Shown: positions 27,286-37,263 of the stretch, piece by piece | How the letters are laid out: each line of letters begins with the position of its first letter | Numbering within the stretch: position 1 is the stretch's first letter | Assembly (NCBI GenBank): GCA_015099395.1 | Contig: AP024096.1 | Coordinates: 3,038,001-3,102,000 of the forward strand | Reading direction: 5' to 3' | Length of the DNA stretch: 64,000 nt | Origin: Ktedonobacteria bacterium brp13 | Lineage (GTDB): Bacteria > Chloroflexota > Ktedonobacteria > Ktedonobacterales > Ktedonobacteraceae | Translations under genes and position numbers: made by a program | The notes under the pieces: model-generated | Told to the model about the DNA's origin: nothing | What the model saw: only the letters and a program-made list of their open reading frames with translations | Database searches by the model: none

Positions 27286-28257
27286 TTACCAGGCGTAGGC
27301 TTCAGGGGCGGTTCCACCTGGGCCTGGGAAGATTTTGTCGAGTTTATCTAATACGTCCTGCGACAATTTGACCTCAAGGGCTCGCAATTCGCCATCGAGT
27401 TGCTCGATGGTACGAGGTCCGACGATGGGGGCGGTGACGACGGGTTGCGCTAACAACCAGGCTAATGCGACATTAGCAGGCTCTTCATCAAGTTCGCGAC
27501 AAAGCGCCTCGTAGGCCTCGAGTTGGGGACGCAGTTCGTTGATGCGTTGCTGGAAAGCTGGGGCGGCTCGGCGACCGATTTCAGCTTTGCGCAGAACACC
27601 GCCAAGCAATCCACCGCCGAGTGGGCTCCAGGGAATGACTCCCAGCCCATAAGACTCGCTGGCGGGTAGGACCTCTAGTTCGATGGTGCGGGCAGTGAGG
27701 TTGTAGAGGCTCTGCTCGGATACCAGGCCGAGAAAATGTCTCTGACGGGCTGTTTCGTTGGCACGGGCGATGTGCCAGCCAGCGAAGTTGCTACTTCCAA
27801 CGTAGATGACTTTACCTTCGCGTACCAGTTGTTCCATCGCTTGCCAGATTTCTTCCCATGGCGTCCGACGATCAATGTGATGCATCTGATACAGGTCAAT
27901 ATGATCCGTTTGGAGACGGCGCAAGCTATCCTCGCAGGCTTTGCGAATATGGCGTGCAGACAAATGTTGATCATTGGGCCAATTGCCCATCTTACCAAAC
28001 AGCTTTGTCGCAAGCACTACTTTCTCGCGTCGACCTCCGCCCTGAGCAAACCAGCGTCCAATGATGTTTTCGGTGACCCCTTCGCCTAGCTTCTGACCAT
28101 AAACGTTGGCCGTATCGAAAAAGTTGATGCCTAGCTCTAATGCGTGATCCATGATCGCAAAGCTATCGGCCTCACTCGTTTGTGGCCCAAAATTCATGGT
28201 TCCCAGACACAGGCGGCTGACTTCTAATCCAGTACGACCAAGATGTGTATATTCCAC
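27286..28257 (-). CDS. Aldo/keto reductase
   Basis: A 323-residue NADPH-dependent oxidoreductase with a TIM-barrel fold. Conserved features: GTMNFG, FFDTANVYG (catalytic Asp and Tyr), ATKLFGKMG (Lys), LYQMHHID (His), VGSSNFAGWH and a C-terminal coenzyme site PIVGPRTIEQLD. A GTG start at 28257 has AAAGGA 12 bases before. It is closest to the YajO/Tas-like group acting on sugars or small carbonyls. It stands alone: the regulator gene converges on it and the other side holds a remnant. Confidence 0.9.
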   Translation of the reverse strand: MEYTHLGRTGLEVSRLCLGTMNFGPQTSEADSFAIMDHALELGINFFDTANVYGQKLGEGVTENIIGRWFAQGGGRREKVVLATKLFGKMGNWPNDQHLSARHIRKACEDSLRRLQTDHIDLYQMHHIDRRTPWEEIWQAMEQLVREGKVIYVGSSNFAGWHIARANETARQRHFLGLVSEQSLYNLTARTIELEVLPASESYGLGVIPWSPLGGGLLGGVLRKAEIGRRAAPAFQQRINELRPQLEAYEALCRELDEEPANVALAWLLAQPVVTAPIVGPRTIEQLDGELRALEVKLSQDVLDKLDKIFPGPGGTAPEAYAW

Positions 28258-28525
28258 AGATACGGTATCCTTTCATATAAAGAGCAACGAAATAACGAAC
28301 ATGCCATCCCAATTTACTCCAGCAATACGCTCCGGGCGACCGCAAATATCTCCGATGGAACGTAGCGGACAAAATAATATGACATCCTCATCACTACATA
28401 CATGCTATCACAGAAAAAATTACATATGCAAATCTAGTAGAGGTCCCCACTGCGAATTTTTACTACACTATGAAGGCGCGTACCCATTTCTTCATTGTTG
28501 TATTTCTCTATTTTAAGATCACAAA
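28258..28525. other. Intergenic upstream of aldo/keto reductase
   Basis: AT-rich; should carry the reductase promoter on the minus strand. No gene seen. Confidence 0.35.
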
Positions 28526-28753
28526 AGGGGTATAGAGGAGATCGCCGAGGGGATTTAACCGCATTACAAGGCCGACACTGGGATGTAGTTATTGACACCA
28601 ATGGCTATATCCCATCCCTTGTGCAGGCGTCAGCGCAATTGCTCGCTGATGCCGTGAAGCAGTACATCTTTATCTCCACCTGACGAAAAGCGACGAGCTG
28701 GACTTGAACCGGAGCAAGAAGTACAACTATTAGCATCATGGCATCGCCAGTGA
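28526..28753 (+). pseudogene. NAD-dependent epimerase/reductase remnant
   Basis: The frame reads RGDRRGDLTALQGRHWDVVI, then DTNGYIPSLVQASAQLLADA and YIFIST, the second Rossmann strand region of an extended SDR, and stops at 28683. A different frame right after it gives KRRAGLEPEQEVQLLASWHR ending at 28753, which looks like the C-terminus of the same family. The middle and the NAD-binding start are deleted. Confidence 0.6.
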
Positions 28754-28767
28754 ACAAATCCCTGCAC

Positions 28768-29619
28768 TCACTTCATGCCGATCCGGATTCTGTAACTAAA
28801 GTACCAGGGGATCGGTTCGGACCCGATATATTGGAACGCGGCGTGTGTGAGGCGATCAAAGCCGATCTCTTGTTTGGTGATAGTTTTCAGCTTGAGTTGG
28901 TGGCTGTACGCATTGGTCAGAACCATCTCAATGAAGCGTGCAGCATCTCCTTGCTCGATATGATGAAGAAACAATTCGCGTGTAAAGCGGAAGTGAGTAC
29001 TGTCGTGCATACGGTCGAGATGCGTGTCTTTCGACCATCTCTGGAGGTTCTGAGCAAGTCCACGCTCCTCGAGAAGCGCATCGAAGCGTTCATCCACCTC
29101 CTGGTACACCCGCTCAAGCTCCCAATTGAGTGTTGGCGGCCAGTCATAGTCGTAGGCAGCGAAGAGTCCGCCGGGGCGCAGGATCCGTGCGACCTCGGCC
29201 AGCGTCGAAGTCGGTTCCATCCAGTGCAGCGATTGAGCACAGGTGACGATATCGGCACACCCGTCGGGCAGGCCGGTTCGATGAGCAACCCCCTCGCGAT
29301 ACTCGATATGTGCCGTGTAGGGATGATGCTCGATCTTGCGTATGGCCTGAGTACGCATATCATCATTAGGTTCGATCCCGATCACCCGTTGCGCCCGCCC
29401 ACCCCAGATCGTGGTTGAAAGCCCCGTACCGCTCCCCAGGTCCACCACCAGGGCGGGATAGGGCGTGTGAATCAACTGCGTGAGAAGATCGAGCAGAGCC
29501 GGCGGCGGCGTGGGGCGCGTCCGATCGTAGCTGATGGCTTCCCCGGTCCAGATTTCACTCGTTTCTGTCAAGTTGTTTCTCCTTACTCTTCCTTGCGGTT
29601 CCCTCTCTGCCTGTCTCAT
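28768..29619 (-). CDS. Class I SAM-dependent methyltransferase
   Basis: A 283-residue methyltransferase of the Methyltransf_11 kind. SAM motif I VVDLGSGTGLST, acidic end of strand 2 GIEPNDDM, motif II DIVTCAQSLHWM and LRPGGLFAAYDYDWPP are intact. The C-terminal third probably binds substrate. Two starts are possible: the ATG at 29619 behind GGAGAAGAG, or a TTG at 29571 behind AAGGAG. Substrate unknown, no operon partner. Confidence 0.87.
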   Translation of the reverse strand: MRQAEREPQGRVRRNNLTETSEIWTGEAISYDRTRPTPPPALLDLLTQLIHTPYPALVVDLGSGTGLSTTIWGGRAQRVIGIEPNDDMRTQAIRKIEHHPYTAHIEYREGVAHRTGLPDGCADIVTCAQSLHWMEPTSTLAEVARILRPGGLFAAYDYDWPPTLNWELERVYQEVDERFDALLEERGLAQNLQRWSKDTHLDRMHDSTHFRFTRELFLHHIEQGDAARFIEMVLTNAYSHQLKLKTITKQEIGFDRLTHAAFQYIGSEPIPWYFSYRIRIGMK

Positions 29620-29883
29620 TGCTCTTCTCCAGAAAAGGACGCGACGAATGGGTGCCAGTCATGAACGTGCTCATTGCGTTCTTGTGTTGACCGGACGAAT
29701 AGCTCACTATTTCCCTCCAGTTTACAACAAATCCCAAGAGGCAAACCGATAGCACCTTACAACAAATCGTACGACAATAACGACGTTCACGAGCGGTTGA
29801 CAAAGAAGAAAAAGGAGCCAGACATCATCGTCATGGCTCCCCTGTTCCATGTGCTCAATATTCAATAGACGAGGGCAAAACGC

Positions 29884-32800
29884 CTACTTCGTCCCGAGCG
29901 CAAAGACGTGCATATTGCTATTCTGTGGCAGTGTGATAGTTTGAATGGTCTTGCCTGCCTGCAAGTTTATCGCAGTATAGTAGACGCTGACCGCGTGTGG
30001 TCCAAATGTGCTCCCAGCAGGTTGGTTCCAGTTCGCAGCTGTCGCCACGATATCACCTCCAGGAGCAGCTGCATTGGCATACCAATCAGCCAGCGTCAGT
30101 GTAAACTGCTGCGTTGTACCATCAGTGTACGTGATCGTGCCATTTCCACTTTGCGTACCAAATGTTGAAGCACCCAGGAAACCCAGCGTGCTGCCAGAGC
30201 CTGAGAATAGGACCATCTGCCCATTCACAGTCACATTATCCGCTACGCCAGATGGCACGTTCGGCCAGGTAAAGCTGATGCCCTGATGAGAAACTGTCGC
30301 ACCAGGCGTCAAACCAGCCTGAGCCAGTGACTGTGCTGAGTAGCTGAAGCCACTGCCATCATAGTTGCCAACACTCGGATTACTATCATCACTGACGCCA
30401 ACATTGTTGAATGCCTGCGCCAGCGACGAGTACGGCACATCTACCGTCGTTGCCCCCTGACTCCTTCCAGAACCATCCTCACCCATATACGTTACATTCA
30501 CGCTGAACTGGGCGTTACCCGGCTGCACGTTAGTGGGAGCAGAAACACTCCAGGTCATCTTCACCGTCTGACCAGCATCAACCGTCGCCAAAGTGTTCGC
30601 AGACGTGGCCTTCGCTGTCCAGCCTGTCGGTGTCTGGGGGCTGAACTGCACATTATGCACAGCAATATCTCCACCGTTTGTAAACGCTGTGGTCACAGTT
30701 CCCGTACTGCCAGGCGCAATACTAGCCGGTGCCTGCACCGTTACGTAACGTGGTCCATTTGTTTGTTTGACAACAAAATTATCTTGCAAGTGAATATCAC
30801 GTGACGAGCTACCGACCATTACCTGGTAGGTACCATCCTGCACAACCCAGCCATGAGACTGCACATCCCAGTACGACAGTGCACTGGCATCCAGGTTGAA
30901 GTGCACATGCTGTTTCTGACCCGGCTGCAAGAATACCTTCTGGAAGGCTTTCAACTGTTTGGGCGGCTCCTTCACATTGGTAGACGGAATACCTATATAG
31001 AGCTGCGCGACATCAGCGCCAGCACGTGAACCAGTGTTGGTAACATCCAGGTCGACCGACACATTGCCCTTGTATGACGTCGTGCCAGGCGACACCACGA
31101 GATTACTGTAGGCAAATGTGGTATAGGAGAGGCCATACCCGAAGGGGAAGAGCGGCGTGATATTATTCTGGTCATAGTAGCGATAGCCAACAAAGACACC
31201 TTCTGAGTATTGCGCCTGGCCGTTGATGCCTGGATACTGCGCCGGTGTATTCGCCGGAACATCACTGGCTTGCTTCGGGAAGGTCATTGGTAATTTGCCG
31301 GAGGGATTGACGTCGCCAAAGAGCACTGCTGCAATCGCATTGCCATCTTCCTGCCCAGGATACCATGCTTCGACGACGCTCGACACCTGGTCAACCCAGG
31401 GCATCAGCACGGGCGCACCGGTATTCAGCACCACAACGGTATGCGGATTGGCCTGCGCAACGGCTTGAATCAATTGATCCTGACTGCCAGGCAATTCCAG
31501 GCTCGTGCGATCTGAACCCTCTGACTCATTATCATTGGCAAAGACCACTGCAACATCTGAGGTTTTCGCTGTTTGTACCGCCTGATCGAGCCACGTATTG
31601 CTCTGGCCTGGAACACTCCAGCCCAGGGAAACATTACTGCCTCCTCCGTTCTGGTAATACTCAACGCTGATGGGATAGGACTGTCCGGCGGTCAACTGGA
31701 TGGTCGCTGTCTCGGTGTTCGTCGCCTGATCACGCCAGTTATCGATGAGCAATTGATTGTTGATATAGAAACGGCTCCCATCATCACTGGTCAGTGAGAA
31801 GGTATAAGTTCCGGTCACCGGCGCTTTCAGTGTGCCAGTCCAGCGTGCTGACCACTGCGTCGTGGAAACTCCGGTACCGGGCGACCCACCATTCCAGTTA
31901 AAATTCACAGTGGGATCGACACCTGTCAGCACCGGTGAACCCGACAACGTCATGTTGTTGAAGAACTGGGACTGCAATCCCTGACCACTCCCAGAGGAAG
32001 GTGTTAGATACTGTGTATCAACAGTAGGTAAACTGCCATCAGTGGTGGGGCCCTGTGCATAATTCACGGTAATGTCAGAGCCCGCCCGTTTTGTAATACC
32101 CTGCAGTGGCGTGACGATATAGGGAGGAACGACGCCGGCACTCCCACCACCGGCAATTGTTGCCGATGTGGAAGCATCCGCACCAATCACGGCAATTGAC
32201 TTGATCTTGCTGCTATCCAGCGGCAATGTCTGTTGATCATTCTTCAGTAGCACTGTTCCCTGCTCTGCAGTTTGCAACGCGACCTGTGCATCTTGTGGCG
32301 TTGCGACATTACTAGCGGGTGTACCTGTCTGCTGATGATCAAAAAGGCCAATCATGAACATGGTGCGTAGAATACGATGCACATGATCATTAATAGTAGC
32401 CATACTGACCTGACCATTGTTCACCGCATTTTTCAGTGCCGTACCAAAATACGAATCATCCGGCATCTGCATATCCAGTCCGGCATTCGCTGCAGCTACT
32501 GTGCTGTGTGTCGCGCCCCAGTCCGATACGACAAAGCCAGGGAAGTTCCATTGTTGCTGCAGCACGTCCTGGAGCAAATACGAATTTTCACAGGCGTAGA
32601 CATTATTGACCTTATTGTAGGAGCACATAACGGAACCGACCTGCCCCTGATTGACGGCGGCGTCGAAGGCGGGCAGATAGATCTCATGCAAAGTGCGTTC
32701 GTCAACATTTTCGCTGACGGTGGTGCGATCATACTCCTGATTGTTGGCGGCATAGTGTTTGACTTCCGCAATCACGCCCTGGCTCTGGATACCTCGAATG

Positions 32801-33345
32801 TCAGCAACGCCAAGCTGCGACGTCAGATATGGATCCTCACCCAGGCTCTCAAAACTGCGCCCCCATTGTGGATTACGTAAAATATTGACGGTGGGCGCCA
32901 GAGCAACATTTGCACCTTTGCCCCACTGTTCCTGTGCCAATGCCTGACCATAGTTGTTCATCACAGTGGAATCCCAACTGGCGGCACCTGCAACCGGTGC
33001 GGGAAATGCAGTCACATTATTCATTCCATCCGCGACACCCGCAGGTCCATCCTCCAGCTTCAATGCTGGAATACCTAGACGTGCATTCGCGGGTACATAG
33101 CCGACATAGGCACTACCACTGCTTCCATGGAGCATGGCAATCTTCTCGTCCAGTGACATCTGTGCCAGCAGGAGATCGGCACGTTGATCAGGGGAAAGCG
33201 AGGTATTCATCCAGGGACGAGAATCAAGGGGATGGTTAACTGCTGCATAGCTTGTTGCCTGAGCCTGCATACCAGCCAGGACCGAAGTGGCAAAGAGCAC
33301 TACCAGCAGCACACAAAAACGAGAACGAAACACTATTCGATGCAT
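29884..33345 (-). CDS. Secreted beta-glucosidase, GH3 with PA14 insert and extra C-terminal domains
   Basis: An 1153-residue exported enzyme. Residues 1-33 are a signal peptide. The GH3 N-terminal barrel has KHYAANNQEYDR near 196-207 and the nucleophile in VVSDWGA, Asp275. The second alpha/beta domain is split by a PA14 module around 455-595 (LKAPVTGTYTFSLTSDDGSR), which usually sets chain-length preference. Then comes a fibronectin-III-like domain (DVTNTGSRAGADVAQLYI), an NEW3-like domain (VTTAFTNGGDIAVHNVQF) and a C-terminal beta-rich module that may bind sugar. The likely role is releasing glucose from oligoglucans made by the neighbouring GH30 and GH16 enzymes. The ATG has TGAGGA before it. 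Confidence 0.92.
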   Translation of the reverse strand: MHRIVFRSRFCVLLVVLFATSVLAGMQAQATSYAAVNHPLDSRPWMNTSLSPDQRADLLLAQMSLDEKIAMLHGSSGSAYVGYVPANARLGIPALKLEDGPAGVADGMNNVTAFPAPVAGAASWDSTVMNNYGQALAQEQWGKGANVALAPTVNILRNPQWGRSFESLGEDPYLTSQLGVADIRGIQSQGVIAEVKHYAANNQEYDRTTVSENVDERTLHEIYLPAFDAAVNQGQVGSVMCSYNKVNNVYACENSYLLQDVLQQQWNFPGFVVSDWGATHSTVAAANAGLDMQMPDDSYFGTALKNAVNNGQVSMATINDHVHRILRTMFMIGLFDHQQTGTPASNVATPQDAQVALQTAEQGTVLLKNDQQTLPLDSSKIKSIAVIGADASTSATIAGGGSAGVVPPYIVTPLQGITKRAGSDITVNYAQGPTTDGSLPTVDTQYLTPSSGSGQGLQSQFFNNMTLSGSPVLTGVDPTVNFNWNGGSPGTGVSTTQWSARWTGTLKAPVTGTYTFSLTSDDGSRFYINNQLLIDNWRDQATNTETATIQLTAGQSYPISVEYYQNGGGSNVSLGWSVPGQSNTWLDQAVQTAKTSDVAVVFANDNESEGSDRTSLELPGSQDQLIQAVAQANPHTVVVLNTGAPVLMPWVDQVSSVVEAWYPGQEDGNAIAAVLFGDVNPSGKLPMTFPKQASDVPANTPAQYPGINGQAQYSEGVFVGYRYYDQNNITPLFPFGYGLSYTTFAYSNLVVSPGTTSYKGNVSVDLDVTNTGSRAGADVAQLYIGIPSTNVKEPPKQLKAFQKVFLQPGQKQHVHFNLDASALSYWDVQSHGWVVQDGTYQVMVGSSSRDIHLQDNFVVKQTNGPRYVTVQAPASIAPGSTGTVTTAFTNGGDIAVHNVQFSPQTPTGWTAKATSANTLATVDAGQTVKMTWSVSAPTNVQPGNAQFSVNVTYMGEDGSGRSQGATTVDVPYSSLAQAFNNVGVSDDSNPSVGNYDGSGFSYSAQSLAQAGLTPGATVSHQGISFTWPNVPSGVADNVTVNGQMVLFSGSGSTLGFLGASTFGTQSGNGTITYTDGTTQQFTLTLADWYANAAAPGGDIVATAANWNQPAGSTFGPHAVSVYYTAINLQAGKTIQTITLPQNSNMHVFALGTK

Positions 33346-33513
33346 ATATATTCCTCACAGTATCAGAAAGAAAACCAGCACTGGCTTTCTTTTCACTACA
33401 CAACATCCTTTTCATGTAGCACTATTCGTGTATCATATCTCCGCACCTCCTTAAAAATCTTATCCAGAGCATAAAGAATCTTAAGCCAAATTTTCTACTC
33501 AATCACTCCAGAT

Positions 33514-33567
33514 ATATTATACATTACCTACATAATATACATTATCTATATATTATACATTATCTAA
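33514..33567. repeat. Three tandem 18-bp AT-rich repeats upstream of GH3
   Basis: ATATTATACATTACCTAC, ATAATATACATTATCTAT and ATATTATACATTATCTAA follow each other exactly, 170-220 bases upstream of the GH3 start. The period is close to two helical turns apart by phase, so a regulator could bind them cooperatively; they could also supply promoter elements. Confidence 0.75.
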
Positions 33568-33631
33568 CACTATCCCGATATGTGTCCATCTGTAAATAGT
33601 TAAAAAAAGAGCAGGAGAGATAGTAGACTGA

Positions 33632-34640
33632 AGAGGCATCGCTACATTCACAAGCATAGGCGCACCTTCATACGAACAGCAACCACAATGCAGGCGATGC
33701 TCCATTGTGGTTGCTGTTCGTCACCTCCTTTCAGGGTACGCTAGAGGATCTCGATGCCGTTGATCTGGGCATTATCCTTGACGGTGGTAAACTGGATCGT
33801 GATCTTGCCGCTGCCGTCTGCTGTGGCCGTGAACTGCTGTACATTCGCTTTGTTGGCCGCTCCAGCGGCGGCAACAATGTCGAAGTTGCTCAGCACCTGC
33901 TGGCCATTGATACTGACGTTGAAGGTCCGCTGGCCCGCTGCTGTCCAGTAGGTTTCGGCGAAGTGCAGGCGCACCGTGTACGCTTTGCCGGCGGTCAGAC
34001 CAGGGATGGCGTAGCTGAAGGTGCCGTAGCGGTTGCACTGGTAGACCGCCTGGGGCGCGGGATTGCTCACGCTACTGGTGTTGATGGTATTCGTGCTACA
34101 CGCAGTTGCACCTCCGGTGAAGTCGCTGTCCGCAGCGAACGGGGCCACCGCTGGCCCGCCGGAGTTGATCCGGGTCGCGGGTGTGGTCGTCGCCGGAATG
34201 ACCTCGATGCCGTTGATCTGGGCATTATCTTTGACGCTGGTAAACTGGATCGTGATCTTGCCGCTGCTATCCGCTGTGGCGGTGAACTGCTGCACAGTCG
34301 CTTTGTTGGCTGCGCCAGCGCTCGCAACGATGTCGAAGTTGCTCAACACCTGCTGACCATTGATACCGACATTAAAGATGCGCTGACCCGCTGCCGTCCA
34401 GTAGGTTTCGGCAAAGTGCAGCCTGACGGTGTAGCTCGCACCAGCAGTCAGGCCGGGAACGGCGTAGCTGAAGGTGCCGTAGCGGTTGCTCTGGTAGACC
34501 GCCTGGGGCGCGGGATTGCTCACGCCGCTGGTGTTGATGGTGTTGGAACTGGCCGCGGTTGAACCGCCCGTGAAGTCAGTGTCGGCGACGAAGGGCGAGA
34601 TAGCCGAACCGCCTGCGTTGATCTGCACGCTCCCCGTGGG
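33632..34640. repeat. Duplicated block A (malectin domains and 3' flank)
   Basis: This block, the end of the GH30 gene plus about 110 bases of flank, is nearly the same as 36282-37263. The match starts in the flank (GAGGCATCGCTACAT) and covers two malectin-like domains; it fades where the proline/threonine linkers begin. Confidence 0.88.
33673..33720 (-). terminator. Perfect 18-bp hairpin after GH30 gene
   Basis: CGAACAGCAACCACAATG pairs exactly with its complement around a 12-base loop, 20 bases past the GH30 stop. No T run follows. A degraded version of the same block occurs after the GH16 gene at about 36320-36360. Confidence 0.6.
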
Positions 34641-36155
34641 AACCGGCGTCACTGTCGTTGTGGGCGTCGGGGTCGGCCCAGTTGTCGTCGCTGTCGTTGT
34701 GGGTGTCAGGATATCGCTCCATTTAAAGGTCACCGTTGCGCCAGCCGGGAGAGTATAATTAAAACCCTGATTGTTCCAGAGCACCTGAAATGAACTGCTG
34801 CTAGCCCCGTCGTTATGCGCGACCACAACCTTGGACCCATCGGGATTCTTAAACGCAACGTCCGCCAGGCTCCCCAGGGAATTTGAGGCGATATGGTACG
34901 CGCCGGGCACGACAAACTTGCTATACTGGCCCACCTGGTAGTAGTCGTTGCTGTACGTCACGTTGCCGGTGCTTTGATCGATTGTCACAACGCCCAGGCA
35001 GTCCGGGCAACCACCAGAATGTGGGCCATGGTTAGGATCGAGCGCGAGGTTCCAGAGCTCAACCGTCTTGGCATAGTTCTGCACCGACTGCATGAGGAGA
35101 TCGGGGGTTGAGATAGGAGTGACGGCCGCGCCCGTTGCGCATTCGGTTTCATAGGCACCCACAGCCGGGTCAGCGTTGTAAATCGTCGTCATTGCCGAGG
35201 GACTGCCTGAGTAGCAGTGCCAGGCAATACCCGCGAGATCGTTGCGCGTCGTGGAGTCGTTCAGCAAGGTGCTGGGGAAATTGGTGTCGTTCCAGTTATG
35301 GTCAAAGCCGAGGATACCCGTGGACAGGCCAGCGCTTTTGAGAGCCGGGCTAAGGTTGTTTTTGATAAATGCATTCTCGCCGCTGGCCGACCAGGACATG
35401 CCTGAGTAGCTGCTGGGCGCATATTCCGGTTCATTTTGCGGAGTAACTGCGGAAATAGGAATGCCTTGCGCCTGATATGCCTGAATAAACTTGACAAAAT
35501 ATTGGGCCAGCGGTCCGTAATCTGCTGAATTGAGCGTGCCGGTCACGCCATTGGCGGTTCCTAGCATCGAGCCATTCGTTTTCATCCAGGCTGGCGGGCT
35601 CCATGGATTCGCCATGAAGGTAAGGTTGGGATTGAGGGAGCGTGCCTGTTGCAGGACTGGGAGAATATATGCCTGGTCGTGACTGATTGAGAAGGAATTG
35701 AGATTGGGATCGGACTGCCCGGCTGGCAGGTCATCATAGGAATAAGGCCCATTGATCGAGAAGTCCGATGAGCCCATTGGAATACGTACAAAGCTGATGC
35801 CAATGCCTTGATTGGGATCGAAGAGCTGCTGCATCAAGGCTGCGCGCTGGCTACTACTCATTTTATTGTAGATCAGCCATGCGGAGGAATCCGTAACGGC
35901 GGCCCCGAAGCCGGTCATTTGTTGGAAGGTCTGGGACTCATTCACACTAATCGTCGAAGCACTGCCGGTGTTTGGGCCAAATGTGATGTTGGGCTGCGGG
36001 GTAAGCTGGCTACTTCCGTTGCTGGTTGTCAACCAGGCCTGAACCGTTGGACCCATGGCTCTGATCGTAGGTGTGTAGAGAAAAACAAAACAGGAACTGA
36101 GCAGTAAAGCACACAAGGCGAAAAACAGTGGGAAACGCCGAACCGGCATGGTCAT
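33741..36155 (-). CDS. Secreted GH30 glucanase/glucosylceramidase-like with two malectin-like domains
   Basis: About 804 residues from the ATG at 36155 (AAGGAG 7 bases before). A signal peptide with a long hydrophobic core (FPLFFALCALLLSSCFVFLY) comes first. The GH30 domain follows: FQQMTGFGAAVTDSSAW, SFVRIPMGSSDFS, WSPPAWMKTNGSM, acid/base Glu in TPQNEPEY and probable nucleophile in YETECATG. Then a Pro/Thr linker and two roughly 130-residue malectin-like carbohydrate-binding domains ending at the C-terminus. GH30 enzymes include beta-1,6-glucanases and glucosylceramidases; with a laminarinase next door, beta-1,6-glucan cleavage is the likelier role. Confidence 0.9.
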   Translation of the reverse strand: MTMPVRRFPLFFALCALLLSSCFVFLYTPTIRAMGPTVQAWLTTSNGSSQLTPQPNITFGPNTGSASTISVNESQTFQQMTGFGAAVTDSSAWLIYNKMSSSQRAALMQQLFDPNQGIGISFVRIPMGSSDFSINGPYSYDDLPAGQSDPNLNSFSISHDQAYILPVLQQARSLNPNLTFMANPWSPPAWMKTNGSMLGTANGVTGTLNSADYGPLAQYFVKFIQAYQAQGIPISAVTPQNEPEYAPSSYSGMSWSASGENAFIKNNLSPALKSAGLSTGILGFDHNWNDTNFPSTLLNDSTTRNDLAGIAWHCYSGSPSAMTTIYNADPAVGAYETECATGAAVTPISTPDLLMQSVQNYAKTVELWNLALDPNHGPHSGGCPDCLGVVTIDQSTGNVTYSNDYYQVGQYSKFVVPGAYHIASNSLGSLADVAFKNPDGSKVVVAHNDGASSSSFQVLWNNQGFNYTLPAGATVTFKWSDILTPTTTATTTGPTPTPTTTVTPVPTGSVQINAGGSAISPFVADTDFTGGSTAASSNTINTSGVSNPAPQAVYQSNRYGTFSYAVPGLTAGASYTVRLHFAETYWTAAGQRIFNVGINGQQVLSNFDIVASAGAANKATVQQFTATADSSGKITIQFTSVKDNAQINGIEVIPATTTPATRINSGGPAVAPFAADSDFTGGATACSTNTINTSSVSNPAPQAVYQCNRYGTFSYAIPGLTAGKAYTVRLHFAETYWTAAGQRTFNVSINGQQVLSNFDIVAAAGAANKANVQQFTATADGSGKITIQFTTVKDNAQINGIEIL

Positions 36156-36281
36156 GCGAGTCTCCTTACTCGAAAGGTTCTTCCTCTCGACAAATAAATG
36201 AAACAGCGGATTTCTCTGGCGAGTGCAGCCCAACTTCATAGCCAACCCATCCACTATTGACTGCACTCTCAGAGAGAATAA

Positions 36282-37263
36282 AGAGGCATCGCTACATCCA
36301 GTATAGGCGCACCTTCATACAAATGAATACAGGCGATGCCCCATTGTGGTCTCTGTTCGTCACCTCCTTTCAAGGTGAGCTAGATGATCTCGATGCCATT
36401 GACCTGGGCATTATCCTTGACGCTGGTAAACTGGATCGTGATCTTACCCGTGCTATCTGCGGTAGCGGTGAACTGCTGTACATTCGCTTTGTTGGCCGCT
36501 CCAGCGGCGGCAACAATGTCGAAGTTGCTCAGCACCTGCTGGCCATTGATACTGACGTTGAAGGTCCGCTGGCCCGCTGCTGTCCAGTAGGTTTCGGCAA
36601 AGTGCAGGCGCACCGTGTACGTCTTGCCGGCGGTCAGACCGGGGATGGCATAGCTGAAGGTGCCGTAGCGGTTGCACTGGTAGACTGCCTGGGGCGCGGG
36701 ATTGCTCACGCTACTGGTGTTGATGGTATTCGTGCTACAGGCGGTTGCACCTCCGGTGAAGTCGCTGTCCGCAGCGAACGGGGCCACCGCTGGCCCGCCG
36801 GAGTTGATCCGGGTCGCGGGTGTGGTCGTCGCCGGAATGACCTCGATGCCGTTGATCTGGGCATTATCTTTGACGCTGGTAAACTGGATCGTGATCTTGC
36901 CGCTGCTATCCGCTGTGGCGGTGAACTGCTGCACAGTCGCTTTGTTGGCTGCGCCAGCGCTCGCAACGATGTCGAAGTTGCTCAACACCTGCTGACCATT
37001 GATACCGACATTAAAGATGCGCTGACCCGCTGCCGTCCAGTAGGTTTCGGCAAAGTGCAGCCTGACGGTGTAGCTCGCGCCAGCAGTCAGGCCGGGAACG
37101 GCGTAGCTGAAGGTACCGTAGCGGTTGCTCTGGTAGACCGCCTGGGGCGCAGGATTGCTCACGCCGCTGGTCGTAATCGTGTTCGCAGTACTAACCGCAG
37201 TGCCGCCGCTAAAGTCCGTGTCCGCACCGAAAGGAGCCACCGCAGAGCCGCCCGCGTTGATCT
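36282..37263. repeat. Duplicated block B (malectin domains and 3' flank)
   Basis: Partner of 33632-34640. It encodes the two malectin-like domains of the GH16 protein. Within each gene the two domains differ clearly from each other, while the equivalent domains across the two genes are almost identical, so the two-domain unit was copied as a whole. Confidence 0.88.

Larger units (their letters stand above)
33346..33740. other. Regulatory spacer between GH3 and GH30 genes
   Basis: About 395 bases. It holds the presumed GH3 promoter, an AT-rich triple repeat at 33514-33567 and the hairpin after the GH30 gene at 33673-33720. No gene. Confidence 0.5.

Noticed and set aside
33705..34562. Long plus-strand frames here and at 36257-37333 (LDAVDLGIIL-type repeats)
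   Set aside because: Antisense of the malectin domains; they recur only because the domains are duplicated.
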